Of a stretch of DNA of 17,206 bases, positions 1 to 7,346 are shown piece by piece (the stretch's first letter is position 1; every line of letters begins with the position of its first letter). Below the pieces are notes generated by a model, which searched no databases, was not told where the DNA came from, and was given only the letters and a program-made list of their open reading frames with translations. A program made the translations under genes and the position numbers. The DNA is from an uncultured Alphaproteobacteria bacterium (GTDB lineage: Bacteria; Pseudomonadota; Alphaproteobacteria; Micavibrionales; Micavibrionaceae), in assembly GCA_937124505.1 (NCBI GenBank), contig CAKZKV010000159.1:1-17206 (forward strand), given 5' to 3'.

Positions 1-268
1 TTTGGATGAAGGCCGGGCATCCCAGCCCGATTCCCTCCAGCGTTCCAAAGGGCAGGAGAAGAGCGCGTTCATCCCGGAAGCCGATGACTTCACAGGGGAT
101 ATTTTTCGAATCACTGGGACGTAAATGAACATGAGCCCCGATGGCCAGTGTTTCTGGAAAACCGGCGATCTCAACCAAAAGGCCAAGTACCTTTGTTACG
201 CGCCCATAAACCTCATAATCCGGGACAGTTTTTAGAGCGGCGGCTGATTTTTCCGAAAGGCGGGTCAT
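1..268 (-). CDS. fliI: Flagellum-specific ATP synthase FliI, N-terminal part (cut by window edge)
   Basis: Reading the minus strand from the ATG at 268 gives 89 codons with no stop. The protein starts MTRLSEKSAA, contains YGRVTKVLGLLVEIAG and ends near EVIGFRDERALLLPFGTLEG. This is the N-terminal beta-barrel region of the FliI/YscN ATPase family, related to F1 ATPase subunits. FliI is the cytoplasmic ATPase of the flagellar type III export apparatus. The Walker motifs and most of the protein lie beyond base 1. No clear Shine-Dalgarno sequence is visible before the ATG. The gene is divergent from ctrA across 152 bp holding several TTAA half-sites, so control by CtrA is likely but inferred. The family call rests on the N-terminal pattern only; another YscN-type ATPase is less likely. 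Confidence 0.82.
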   Translation of the reverse strand, partial: MTRLSEKSAAALKTVPDYEVYGRVTKVLGLLVEIAGFPETLAIGAHVHLRPSDSKNIPCEVIGFRDERALLLPFGTLEGIGLGCPAFIQ

Positions 269-314
269 AGATTTATGTTATCACGATTTGGACGTATTTT
301 AAGAGGGTTATATA

Positions 315-368
315 TTAATCTTTGTTAATATCTTAAATGTTTGTTAAGATTCTTTTAATAAAGTTTAA
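315..368. promoter_or_regulatory. Cluster of CtrA-type TTAA half-sites between fliI and ctrA
   Basis: Six TTAA tetramers start at 315, 325, 333, 344, 355 and 365. Three of them (333, 344, 355) are spaced exactly 11 bp apart, so they form two overlapping TTAA-N7-TTAA boxes (333-347 and 344-358), the known CtrA-binding consensus. The other gaps are 6, 4 and 6 bases. The cluster ends 52 bases before the ctrA start and begins 46 bases before the fliI start, so it can serve both promoters. CtrA autoregulation and control of flagellar genes are known in Caulobacter; binding here is inferred. Confidence 0.72.
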
Positions 369-408
369 CAATACATCAAATTTTATTTTTTTGATGACAT
401 CACTTTGT

Positions 409-414
409 AAGGGG
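409..414 (+). promoter_or_regulatory. Ribosome binding site of ctrA
   Basis: AAGGGG lies six bases before the ATG at 421. It decides the start against the upstream in-frame codon at 337. That earlier start would add 28 residues absent from CtrA proteins and would place translation inside the CtrA-box cluster. Confidence 0.75.
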
Positions 415-420
415 ATCCAA

Positions 421-1128
421 ATGCGTATTTTGCTCATAGAAGATGACAGCGCCACAGCTAAAAGTATTGAACTCATGTTGAAAAGTCAGGGCTATGTGGT
501 TGACACGACAGACATGGGAGAGGACGGCGAGGAAATCGCCAAGATTTATGATTATGATATCGTCATTCTTGATCTGATGCTGCCGGATATGGACGGCTAT
601 GAAGTCCTGAAAAATCTGCGGAGCGCGAAAATCGAGACTCCTATTCTGATTTTGTCCGGTTTGTCAGATATTAAAGACAAGATTAAAGGGTTGGGTCTTG
701 GTGCGGATGATTACCTGATTAAGCCATTTGACAAGGCCGAATTGGTCGCCCGTATTCAGGCGATTGTCCGCCGTTCTCAGGGGCATGCCCATAGTGAGAT
801 CGTCACGGGCAAAGTGCGTGTGAACCTTGATTCCCGTACGGTTGAAGTCGGTGGCAAGCCGCTGCACCTGACAGGCAAGGAATACGGGATTCTAGAGCTT
901 TTGTCTCTGCGGAAGGGGTCTACTCTGACCAAAGAGCAATTCCTGAACCACCTTTATGGTGGCATGGATGAGCCGGAAGTCAAGATTATCGACGTATTCA
1001 TCTGTAAGCTGCGTAAGAAAATACAGGACGCAGCAGATGGTGATAACTATATCGAAACCGTCTGGGGACGCGGTTATGTTCTGCGTGATCCGCAGGAAAA
1101 CAGCGAGAAGGCTGCTGCTGCGGGGTAG
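421..1128 (+). CDS. ctrA: Cell cycle response regulator CtrA
   Basis: A 235-residue OmpR-type response regulator. Residues 1-115 form the receiver domain, with the acidic pocket at E7, D8 and D9, the phosphoacceptor D51 (in [14 protein letters not shown]) and the conserved lysine K101 (YLIKPFD). Residues from about 125 to 228 form a winged-helix DNA-binding domain with [17 protein letters not shown] and [13 protein letters not shown]. These segments closely match alphaproteobacterial CtrA, the phosphorelay-controlled master regulator of replication, division and motility genes. D51 is also the Caulobacter phosphorylation position. The start at 421 is supported by AAGGGG and by the canonical MRILLIEDD opening. 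The protein ends KAAAAG, whereas Caulobacter CtrA ends in a double alanine needed for ClpXP turnover. A hairpin follows the stop codon. Confidence 0.96.
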   Translation: MRILLIEDDSATAKSIELMLKSQGYVVDTTDMGEDGEEIAKIYDYDIVILDLMLPDMDGYEVLKNLRSAKIETPILILSGLSDIKDKIKGLGLGADDYLIKPFDKAELVARIQAIVRRSQGHAHSEIVTGKVRVNLDSRTVEVGGKPLHLTGKEYGILELLSLRKGSTLTKEQFLNHLYGGMDEPEVKIIDVFICKLRKKIQDAADGDNYIETVWGRGYVLRDPQENSEKAAAAG

Positions 1129-1134
1129 CCCCAA

Positions 1135-1162
1135 AGGGGACAGTATAGTTATAATGTCCCCT
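1135..1162. terminator. Inverted repeat after ctrA, possible attenuator or terminator
   Basis: AGGGGACA (1135-1142) pairs perfectly with TGTCCCCT (1155-1162). Further A/T pairs are possible in the 12-base loop. No T-run follows, so this is not a classical intrinsic terminator. The loop and right arm contain TATAAT (1150-1155), so the repeat could instead be an operator over a promoter for the next gene. Confidence 0.4.
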
Positions 1163-1225
1163 ATGTTGACATTCCTTGTTACAGAAAAGCTTTTCTTTTG
1201 AGAGGTTTTCGCCCATAACTGCGGG

Positions 1226-2203
1226 ATGGAAAAAGTCATCCAGATCTTTTTGTGGATTTGTGCCATGCCGTTATTTTACGGATATGTGATGGCTTTGCTC
1301 GCGCCTTATCACTGGTTTTTTGATACACATGTGAATTTCACTATCCAATATGCCTTGGGAGGATTATTGCTCGGGATTGTAGCCCTTCTGCTGCAATGCC
1401 CTGTTTTAGGAGTGTTGTTGCTTCTGGTGGGATTATTGAATACCTATACGGTTTATAACAGCTATTCCGATCCATTCGTTTTTTCGTCTCCCTATCAAAA
1501 TGAAACACCTAACCTGACCATCGTACAATATAACAAGCTGTTTCCCAACCAGAGCTGGGATAAGATCGAACACTGGGTCAAGGAGAACCATGAAAATATT
1601 GATATTATGGTTGTTCAGGAAAGCGGCATTCATACCCTCTATAAGCTGAAAAATCTGGAAAAATACTTTCCGTACCAGTTTCCAGAGAACCCGAAGCAAC
1701 GGTTCAATGACGTGTCAATCTTAAGTCATATCCCGTTCAAGGTTGAGGAGATTCCCAGCCTGAATATTGACGGTCATACGCCGGGGATGAAAGTGACCTA
1801 TCAGCGCCCCGATATGCCGGAGCCATTGCATCTGTATTCCATCCACGCGCAAAGCCCGGCCAGTTCCAACAAACATAAGGAGCGTACGGAAGACCTCCTG
1901 ATTATGAAGCAGGCGATTATGAAAGACCCGCATCCCTACAAGCTTTTTGTTGGCGATCTTAATACAACGCCCTATTCGCGGGTGTTTCAGGATTTTCTGA
2001 GCGACACGGAGATGACATATAATGATTTCAAATGGTTTCCGAATACAACCTGGCATAGTGATTTAAGGTTCCCGTTTCTGATGATTCCCATTGATCATAT
2101 GTTCTACTCTCCTGAAATCCATCAGATCAGCAAAGATGTCGGCCCGACTTTGGGCTCGGATCACCATATGCTGATGGGAAAATTTCGTATTCCACAGGAA
2201 TAG
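1226..2203 (+). CDS. Membrane-anchored endonuclease/exonuclease/phosphatase (EEP) family protein
   Basis: 325 residues. Residues 1-75 hold two or three hydrophobic segments (about 5-27, 42-59 and 60-73), which should anchor the protein in the inner membrane. The rest is an EEP fold. The expected metal and catalytic motifs are present in order: QYN (N103), VQES (E132), SIHAQS (H207), GDLNTTPYS (D244, N246), PIDHMF (D290, H291) and GSDHHML (D312, H313). The family includes DNases, sphingomyelinases and phosphoinositide phosphatases, so the substrate cannot be read from the sequence. By topology the catalytic domain could be periplasmic, which would suggest a lipid or extracellular nucleic acid substrate (inference). 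It follows ctrA by 97 bp and converges with the next gene, leaving a 3-bp gap. Confidence 0.85.
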   Translation: MEKVIQIFLWICAMPLFYGYVMALLAPYHWFFDTHVNFTIQYALGGLLLGIVALLLQCPVLGVLLLLVGLLNTYTVYNSYSDPFVFSSPYQNETPNLTIVQYNKLFPNQSWDKIEHWVKENHENIDIMVVQESGIHTLYKLKNLEKYFPYQFPENPKQRFNDVSILSHIPFKVEEIPSLNIDGHTPGMKVTYQRPDMPEPLHLYSIHAQSPASSNKHKERTEDLLIMKQAIMKDPHPYKLFVGDLNTTPYSRVFQDFLSDTEMTYNDFKWFPNTTWHSDLRFPFLMIPIDHMFYSPEIHQISKDVGPTLGSDHHMLMGKFRIPQE

Positions 2204-2206
2204 GAT

Positions 2207-2719
2207 TCAAATCGAAATAAAATCCAGTTGATTAAGGATCATGCCGACCAGCATCAGGAAAATGACCACCGCAAAGGCAATCCAGGCATAGGTTGCGATA
2301 ATAGCGGCAATGCCCATAATAATGGCCATCAGAGACATGCGCTTATGTTCGTGGCGGACAAAGGCGATAATCCCGCAGATCAGGCCGGACAAACCCAGAC
2401 TGATCAGGATCACTTGCCAATGATCCGTCCAGTGTTTTGATGCGGTTTCCTCCTGCTGCATCGTGACTTCTTCCCCCTTGATTTTCGCCGTGATGTGGTT
2501 CTTGATTTTCAGGGCCATATCGGCAGCGGTTTCTTCCAGAGATGTTTCGCTGGTCGGGGCCAGTTCGTCGAGAATCCATGGCGCGGTTGCGGCAAGGCAA
2601 AAGGCAAAAAGCGAAATAATAAGTCCACACAGCGCAAAAACATTGCTGTTGGATTCTTTCGTTCGGGCGGAAATATCATTCATCTTCATAGCAATAAAAG
2701 AAGGGGGTCGTTTTGTCAA
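2207..2719 (-). CDS. Hypothetical multi-pass membrane protein
   Basis: 170 residues if translation starts at the TTG at 2719; ATG codons at 2689 and 2683 are alternatives. The TTG has a purine-rich AGAGAGA shortly upstream, whereas the ATG codons have no clear ribosome site, so I favour TTG weakly. Visible segments are a transmembrane helix at about 28-48, a charged stretch at 50-100 (SETSLEETAADMALKIKNH), a helix at about 102-121, a basic RHEHKR turn, and a long hydrophobic stretch at 127-165 that is probably two helices. I do not recognise a named family. It is divergent from pgsA by 22 bp and converges with the EEP gene. TTGACA at 2719 could also be a -35 box for an ATG start. Confidence 0.7.
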   Translation of the reverse strand: MTKRPPSFIAMKMNDISARTKESNSNVFALCGLIISLFAFCLAATAPWILDELAPTSETSLEETAADMALKIKNHITAKIKGEEVTMQQEETASKHWTDHWQVILISLGLSGLICGIIAFVRHEHKRMSLMAIIMGIAAIIATYAWIAFAVVIFLMLVGMILNQLDFISI

Positions 2720-2741
2720 AAAATCTCTCTATAATAAGGAT

Positions 2742-3371
2742 ATGAGAATTTTAAATATTGAAATTACCAAAGAACGCATTCCGAATTTACTGACCTTTGG
2801 CCGGATTGCCCTGATTCCGGTTCTGGTCGGGCTTTTGTATATTCCCCTGCATATCACGTCATGGCTGGCGCTTGCTCTTTATGTCATCATGTGTATTTCG
2901 GATTATCTGGACGGGTATCTTGCCCGCAAATGGCAGGTGACATCGCCTGTGGGCACGTTTCTCGATCCGATTGCCGACAAGATACTGATTGCGGTGTTAT
3001 TGATTGTTTTTGTTGATCTGGAACGGTTGCCGGGTTTCTGGATTTTGCCGGTGATGATTATCCTGATGCGGGAGTTCCTGATTGCCGGCTTGCGGGAATA
3101 TCTGGGGGCAAAAGATGTGAAAGTCCCGGTCATGTTTATTGCCAAGTGGAAAACCACGGTACAGATGCTGGCGCTTGGATTTTTGATGGTCGGGCATATC
3201 AACCGTGATTTGTTGTTTGTCGGCTGGACGGGGATTTTATTCGCCGCAGGAATCACAGCCTACACAGGGTATGTTTATGTCACGTCTGCCTGGCAGCACA
3301 TCTCTCAAAACCGTGATATAGAGTCTGAACCCATAAAGGAAATTGAAGGCGCAAAATCAGATGACGGATAA
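2742..3371 (+). CDS. pgsA: CDP-diacylglycerol--glycerol-3-phosphate 3-phosphatidyltransferase
   Basis: 209 residues with several transmembrane helices. It carries the complete CDP-alcohol phosphatidyltransferase signature D-x2-DG-x2-AR-x8-G-x3-D-x3-D at D54, D57, G58, A61, R62, G71, D75 and D79. The opening RIPNLLTFGRIALIP is typical of PgsA. The enzyme makes phosphatidylglycerol phosphate from CDP-diacylglycerol and glycerol 3-phosphate in the inner membrane, the committed step to phosphatidylglycerol and cardiolipin. The ATG at 2742 has AAGGA just upstream, with short spacing. Earlier in-frame codons would overlap the divergent neighbour and add residues not seen in the family. pyrD follows after 43 bp, probably in the same transcript. 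Confidence 0.92.
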   Translation: MRILNIEITKERIPNLLTFGRIALIPVLVGLLYIPLHITSWLALALYVIMCISDYLDGYLARKWQVTSPVGTFLDPIADKILIAVLLIVFVDLERLPGFWILPVMIILMREFLIAGLREYLGAKDVKVPVMFIAKWKTTVQMLALGFLMVGHINRDLLFVGWTGILFAAGITAYTGYVYVTSAWQHISQNRDIESEPIKEIEGAKSDDG

Positions 3372-3414
3372 AAAAGCGCGTGTGTTTTTAATTCAAAAAT
3401 TTTAAAACTAAGCT

Positions 3415-4434
3415 ATGTATAAAATCGCCCAGAAAGCCCTGTTCCTGATGGATGCCGAAATGGCGCACGGCGTGGGAATTAAAGCCCTGAAAACAGGTCT
3501 TTACCCGCCGCACAGACAGAAATTTTCATCTTTAAAACGGTCTTTGTTCGGGTTTGAATTTCCAAATCCCGTGGGACTCGCCGCCGGATTTGATAAAAAC
3601 GCCGAGGTTATTCCCGCCATGCTGAATATGGGATTCGGGTTTGTTGAGGTCGGAACGGTGACGCCCAAACCGCAAAGCGGCAACCCGAAGCCACGTATTT
3701 TCAGGGATATTGGCAGCAAGGCCCTGATCAACCGGCTGGGCTTTCCGAATGTCGGTCTGGAGTCCTTTAAGAAAAACCTTGAGGCGTTTCGTCATTGGGA
3801 GGAACACGCCCATGAGGCGATTGTCGGCGTTAATATCGGCATGAATAAAGACCAGAGCGATCCGGTAGAGGATTATAAACTCCTCATCCGTGAATTGTCT
3901 GACCATGCCAGCTATCTGGCCGTGAATATTTCGTCGCCGAATACGCCGGGCCTGCGCGATTTGCAGAAGAAAGAAGCATTAGCGCCGTTTCTGGATGAAC
4001 TGCTCAAAGAGCGCGATGCGCAGGATTATCACAGGCCGCTTTTGCTGAAACTTTCGTCTGATCTTACAGAGGCGGAGCAGGAAGAGGTTGCAAAGGTTGT
4101 CATGAAGGCCGGGATTGACGGGTTGATCCTGACGAATACGACTTGTGAGCGTCCTGCCGGTCTGGATGAAAAATTCTCCAGAGAAACCGGCGGGCTGAGC
4201 GGTCAGCCTTTGGCTGCAAAATCAACCGACATGATCCGCAACTTTGCACAATTAACGGGTGGAAAACTGCCGATTATCGGCGTTGGCGGCGTTGCCAGCG
4301 TCAAGGACGCGCAGGACAAGCTGGAGGCAGGCGCATCGCTGCTCCAGCTCTATACAGGTCTTGTTTATGAAGGTCCCGGCCTGCCGAACCGGATTTGCAA
4401 GGGGCTGGACGTTGCCAAACGAAACGCAGCGTGA
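3415..4434 (+). CDS. pyrD: Dihydroorotate dehydrogenase (quinone), class 2
   Basis: 339 residues, normal for class 2 PyrD, which is membrane-associated and passes electrons to quinone. It oxidises dihydroorotate to orotate in pyrimidine synthesis. The N-terminal helices (residues 1-40, with LFLMDAEMAHGVGIKALK) are the class 2 membrane-binding extension. Visible family motifs are NPVGLAAGFDKNAE (51-64), FVEVGTVTPKPQ, NRLGFPN, NISSPNTPGLRDLQ with the catalytic serine S174, ILTNTT, GGLSGQPL, and the FMN-phosphate binding IIGVGGV with YTGLVYEGPG near the end. Its ribosome site is weak. Genes downstream are on the same strand. Confidence 0.95.
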   Translation: MYKIAQKALFLMDAEMAHGVGIKALKTGLYPPHRQKFSSLKRSLFGFEFPNPVGLAAGFDKNAEVIPAMLNMGFGFVEVGTVTPKPQSGNPKPRIFRDIGSKALINRLGFPNVGLESFKKNLEAFRHWEEHAHEAIVGVNIGMNKDQSDPVEDYKLLIRELSDHASYLAVNISSPNTPGLRDLQKKEALAPFLDELLKERDAQDYHRPLLLKLSSDLTEAEQEEVAKVVMKAGIDGLILTNTTCERPAGLDEKFSRETGGLSGQPLAAKSTDMIRNFAQLTGGKLPIIGVGGVASVKDAQDKLEAGASLLQLYTGLVYEGPGLPNRICKGLDVAKRNAA

Positions 4435-4472
4435 AGATAAGTATAGTTTTTTATCTGAAAGATACCAAGAAA

Positions 4473-4997
4473 ATGAACTGGAAAAATATATTATCAGCCA
4501 TTTTAGTATTTTCTGTATTTGCAGCCATATTTTTCTATCATTTTTTTCTATTTTCATTAGGGCTAAAGTTACTATGGGCTCTTGATCGAGGGCGGATAGC
4601 CCTTTCAGTCACGCTTATGGGATGTTTTTTTGTCATTATATTTTGTTTTTTGATAGCCATTATCTGGATAGGCCTGATGAAATGGTGGAGAGGACTTACT
4701 AAAGATAAGATAGTGGCCAGGCACTTATTATCATTTTCTATTTTTATCCTGTTTTTGTACGCGCTGCTTCATTTTTATGGCTACGATTATAAAGCACAAT
4801 GGACATGTAGTTTCAGAAACACAGAAGATGGCGAAAGGTGCTGTAAAATACATGCATCTCCATCCGGTATTATAAAATACGATACGAAGTATGTGAGTGA
4901 AACTGAAAGGGTAAGTATGACAACTTGTTACTCAGGGTGTTATTCTAAAGAAGTCTTTATGTTTCTTGGGCGATGCGAAGAAGCTTTTGAAGAATAA
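4473..4997 (+). CDS. Hypothetical membrane protein with cysteine-rich C-terminal tail
   Basis: 174 residues from the ATG at 4473. An earlier in-frame ATG at 4395 overlaps pyrD and lacks support. Three hydrophobic helices lie at about 6-28, 43-69 and 84-102. A soluble tail (103-174) has six cysteines at 112, 123, 124, 152, 156 and 168. If the N-terminus is cytoplasmic the tail is periplasmic, and the cysteines could form disulfides (inference). I recognise no family. The coding sequence is visibly more AT-rich than pyrD and the DAHP synthase gene on either side, with many TTT, ATA and ATT codons, which suggests acquired DNA. It lies between two biosynthetic genes with no evident link to them. 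Confidence 0.72.
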   Translation: MNWKNILSAILVFSVFAAIFFYHFFLFSLGLKLLWALDRGRIALSVTLMGCFFVIIFCFLIAIIWIGLMKWWRGLTKDKIVARHLLSFSIFILFLYALLHFYGYDYKAQWTCSFRNTEDGERCCKIHASPSGIIKYDTKYVSETERVSMTTCYSGCYSKEVFMFLGRCEEAFEE

Positions 4998-5034
4998 TAT
5001 TCCCTTTTCGTTTCATTTACGCTAAACCAGTCAC

Positions 5035-6390
5035 ATGACGACATGGACCCCCAAAAGCTGGAGAGAGAAGCCAGCGCTACAACTCCCGAATTATCCCGAT
5101 GCGGATGCTTTAACAGCAACCGAGGCGCAACTTGCCAAATTGCCGCCGCTGGTCTTTGCCGGAGAGGCCCGCACGTTGAAGGCTAGACTGGCCAACGTGG
5201 CGGAAGGCAAAGCATTCCTGCTGCAAGGAGGCGATTGCGCGGAGAGTTTTGAGGAATTCGGCGCCAATAAAATCCGTGATACATTCCGTGTGTTGCTGCA
5301 AATGGCGGTCGTGATGACGTTTGCAGGCGGTCTGCCGGTCGTGAAGGTTGGCCGCGTGGCCGGGCAGTTTGCCAAACCACGCAGCAGCGACATGGAAACG
5401 CTGGACGGGCAAACGCTGCCGTCTTACCGCGGGGACATTATCAACAGCATTGAATTTACTGAAGAGGCGCGGATTCCCGATCCGAAGCGCATGCTGGATG
5501 CTTATCATCAGGCCGCGGCGACGCTGAACCTGCTGCGCGCCTTTGCGCGTGGCGGATATGCCGATCTGAACAAGATTCACAAGTGGAATCTTGAATTTGT
5601 AAAGGATTCGCCATTGGCAGAACGCTTTGAAAGTATGGCCGGAAGCATTGATGAAACGCTGAAATTCATGGCTGCCTGTGGCATCACTAGCGAAACGGTT
5701 CCGGCGATTCGCGAAACGGAATTCTATACGTCTCATGAGGCATTGTTGCTGCCGTATGAAGAGGCTCTGACCCGCACGGACTCCCTGACCGGGGATTGGT
5801 ATGACACATCCGGGCATCTGCTGTGGATCGGTGCACGGACGCATCAGGCAGAAAACGCCCAGATTGAATTTGTGCGCGGTATTCATAACCCGCTCGGCCT
5901 GAAATGCTCGCCGCAAATGGCCCCGGATGAACTGATTTCACTGATTGATATCCTCAATCCGGAAAACGAAGCGGGGCGTCTGACCCTGATTGCCCGGATG
6001 GGGGCCGGCAACGTGGAAGCCAATCTCACGCCTCTGGTGCGCCGTGTCAAGGAAGAAGGTCGCAAGGTTGTGTGGTCGTGTGACCCGATGCATGGCAATG
6101 TTGAAAAGTCATTCTCCGGCTATAAAACACGCAAGTTTGAGAATATTCTCTCTGAGGTGAAGGACTTCTTCGCGGTTCATAAAACCGAAGGCACATGGCC
6201 CGGCGGTGTGCATTTTGAACTGACAGGACAGGATGTGACCGAATGCACCGGCGGCGCATATCAGGTCAGCGATGAAGATCTCGCCAACCGTTACCATACG
6301 GCCTGTGACCCGCGGTTGAACGCTAACCAGTCTCTGGAACTGGCGTTTCTGGTGGCTGACGAACTGAAAGCATTTCAAAAGAGCGCTTAA
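5035..6390 (+). CDS. aroG: 3-deoxy-7-phosphoheptulonate (DAHP) synthase, class II
   Basis: 451 residues, the usual length of the plant/Mycobacterium-type class II enzyme. The N-terminal [20 protein letters not shown] is characteristic. [10 protein letters not shown] provides the metal-binding cysteine C68, and [15 protein letters not shown] (105-119) is a signature of the class. Later motifs are [26 protein letters not shown] and [15 protein letters not shown]. It condenses phosphoenolpyruvate and erythrose 4-phosphate, the first step of the shikimate pathway. Class II proteins are named inconsistently (aroG, aroF or aroH), so the symbol is less certain than the function. The start at 5035 matches family N-termini. 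A strong hairpin lies 87 bases after the stop. Confidence 0.94.
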   Translation: MTTWTPKSWREKPALQLPNYPDADALTATEAQLAKLPPLVFAGEARTLKARLANVAEGKAFLLQGGDCAESFEEFGANKIRDTFRVLLQMAVVMTFAGGLPVVKVGRVAGQFAKPRSSDMETLDGQTLPSYRGDIINSIEFTEEARIPDPKRMLDAYHQAAATLNLLRAFARGGYADLNKIHKWNLEFVKDSPLAERFESMAGSIDETLKFMAACGITSETVPAIRETEFYTSHEALLLPYEEALTRTDSLTGDWYDTSGHLLWIGARTHQAENAQIEFVRGIHNPLGLKCSPQMAPDELISLIDILNPENEAGRLTLIARMGAGNVEANLTPLVRRVKEEGRKVVWSCDPMHGNVEKSFSGYKTRKFENILSEVKDFFAVHKTEGTWPGGVHFELTGQDVTECTGGAYQVSDEDLANRYHTACDPRLNANQSLELAFLVADELKAFQKSA

Positions 6391-6460
6391 CCTCTTGTAA
6401 TATATTGAGATATCGCGTCTAACTCAGTTTGTTCCAGAGATATGAGGGGAGGGCGCGATC

Positions 6461-6500
6461 TTATCACAATTGATAAAAAAACCCGCTTATGCGGGTTTTT
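6461..6500. terminator. Bidirectional intrinsic terminator between DAHP synthase gene and the orphan gene
   Basis: AAAAACCCGC (6477-6486), loop TTAT, and GCGGGTTTTT (6491-6500) form a GC-rich stem ending in T5 on the plus strand, and in a longer T-run on the minus strand from the A-run at 6475-6481. A second weaker hairpin, TTATCA-CAAT-TGATAA (6461-6476), abuts it. The two genes converge here, so the element can end transcription from both sides. Confidence 0.85.
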
Positions 6501-6524
6501 AGAATTCATGTACCAGAAGCATTG

Positions 6525-7235
6525 TTACATCAGAAACTTTTGTTCCGCTGTCGGTGTGTTAATCAGTGCTTCGAGTTCCGGCTCAAATTTCGGCGTTTGT
6601 GGACCTTCGGTCAGAACTTTGTCAATTCTGTTTTGATCGTAAGTAGCCACTGCAATCCCTTGCTCACGTTCTGTTTTGTGAATTTCAAGATCATGTGTCG
6701 CGTCTTCTAACGAGGGGATTCTGGGGGCGTGGTCACCGTCGATTATGAGATCGGCACCGCCGTTACGCTCATTCATGGTCCATAGACGCATGGTGTGAAC
6801 CAGCGTTCTAGGTACCTGGTGCAGGTTGCCAAGTTCCAGAGAAATTTCTCGCAATTGTGTTCTCCCCATGTCACCTAATTGAAGAGTGCCGCCAAGAACT
6901 CTATCCAGAACATTTTGCGTTCTTTCAACGTTATCCAGATCCTGCTCCAGTTTTGCCAGTTTTTCAGGATCCGAGGCAATGTCTGCCAGTCTTTCAGGAT
7001 GGTTCAGAACCTGTTCCAGAACGCTTCCTCCTTGCTCCATGTTTAATCTGGAACCGTATCTGAATTCTGTCGGTTTCAGGGACTCAAGACCACGGTCAAT
7101 AATAGCCCCTGAGGCAGCTTCAGCAGCTCTTTCGGCCATTATTCTCTCTCTCTCTCTCTCTGGAGCGCCTATTTCTGCAAATGAATCTGCCCCTAGAACG
7201 TCAGGTGCGGCTTGCGCCATAGCTGTAACTGCCAT
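6525..7235 (-). CDS. Hypothetical protein with an in-frame dinucleotide repeat near its start
   Basis: 236 residues from the ATG at 7235, which has AAAGGA seven bases upstream, a good ribosome site. It has no signal peptide or transmembrane segment and is highly charged. Alternating charged and hydrophobic stretches at about 30-40 and 70-145 (NHPERLADIASDPEKLAKLEQ, then QLREISLELGNLHQV) suggest helices. I recognise no family. Residues 26-31 are ERERER, encoded by a 19-base GA/TC tract (7143-7161). Gain or loss of a repeat unit would frameshift the protein after residue 30. The gene is transcribed divergently from nadE and ends at a shared terminator. It may be a cytoplasmic or secreted accessory protein; function unknown. 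Confidence 0.72.
   Translation of the reverse strand: MAVTAMAQAAPDVLGADSFAEIGAPERERERIMAERAAEAASGAIIDRGLESLKPTEFRYGSRLNMEQGGSVLEQVLNHPERLADIASDPEKLAKLEQDLDNVERTQNVLDRVLGGTLQLGDMGRTQLREISLELGNLHQVPRTLVHTMRLWTMNERNGGADLIIDGDHAPRIPSLEDATHDLEIHKTEREQGIAVATYDQNRIDKVLTEGPQTPKFEPELEALINTPTAEQKFLM
7143..7161. repeat. (TC)9 simple sequence repeat inside a coding region
   Basis: Nineteen bases of perfect alternating TC lie within the first tenth of the 6525-7235 gene. The tract is read as GA on the coding strand and gives ERERER. Such tracts can slip during replication and switch genes on or off; phase variation here is inferred, not shown. Confidence 0.9.
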
Positions 7236-7346
7236 ATTAAAATCCTTTTGTAATTACTATAAATATACGCAAATCTGGTGTTAATTGCAAGTTTTTCGCA
7301 AGAAAAAACTATCGATGTTGTTTGCAAGATAGACTAAATTAACTGG

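Noticed and set aside
4434..4457. AGATAA/TTATCT hairpin after pyrD as a terminator
   Set aside because: The 6-bp all but AT stem is too weak and lacks a T-run after it.
5110..5916. 268-residue minus-strand open frame inside the DAHP synthase gene
   Set aside because: It is antisense to a clearly coding class II DAHP synthase, with no recognisable protein pattern; high G+C codon use commonly leaves such frames open.
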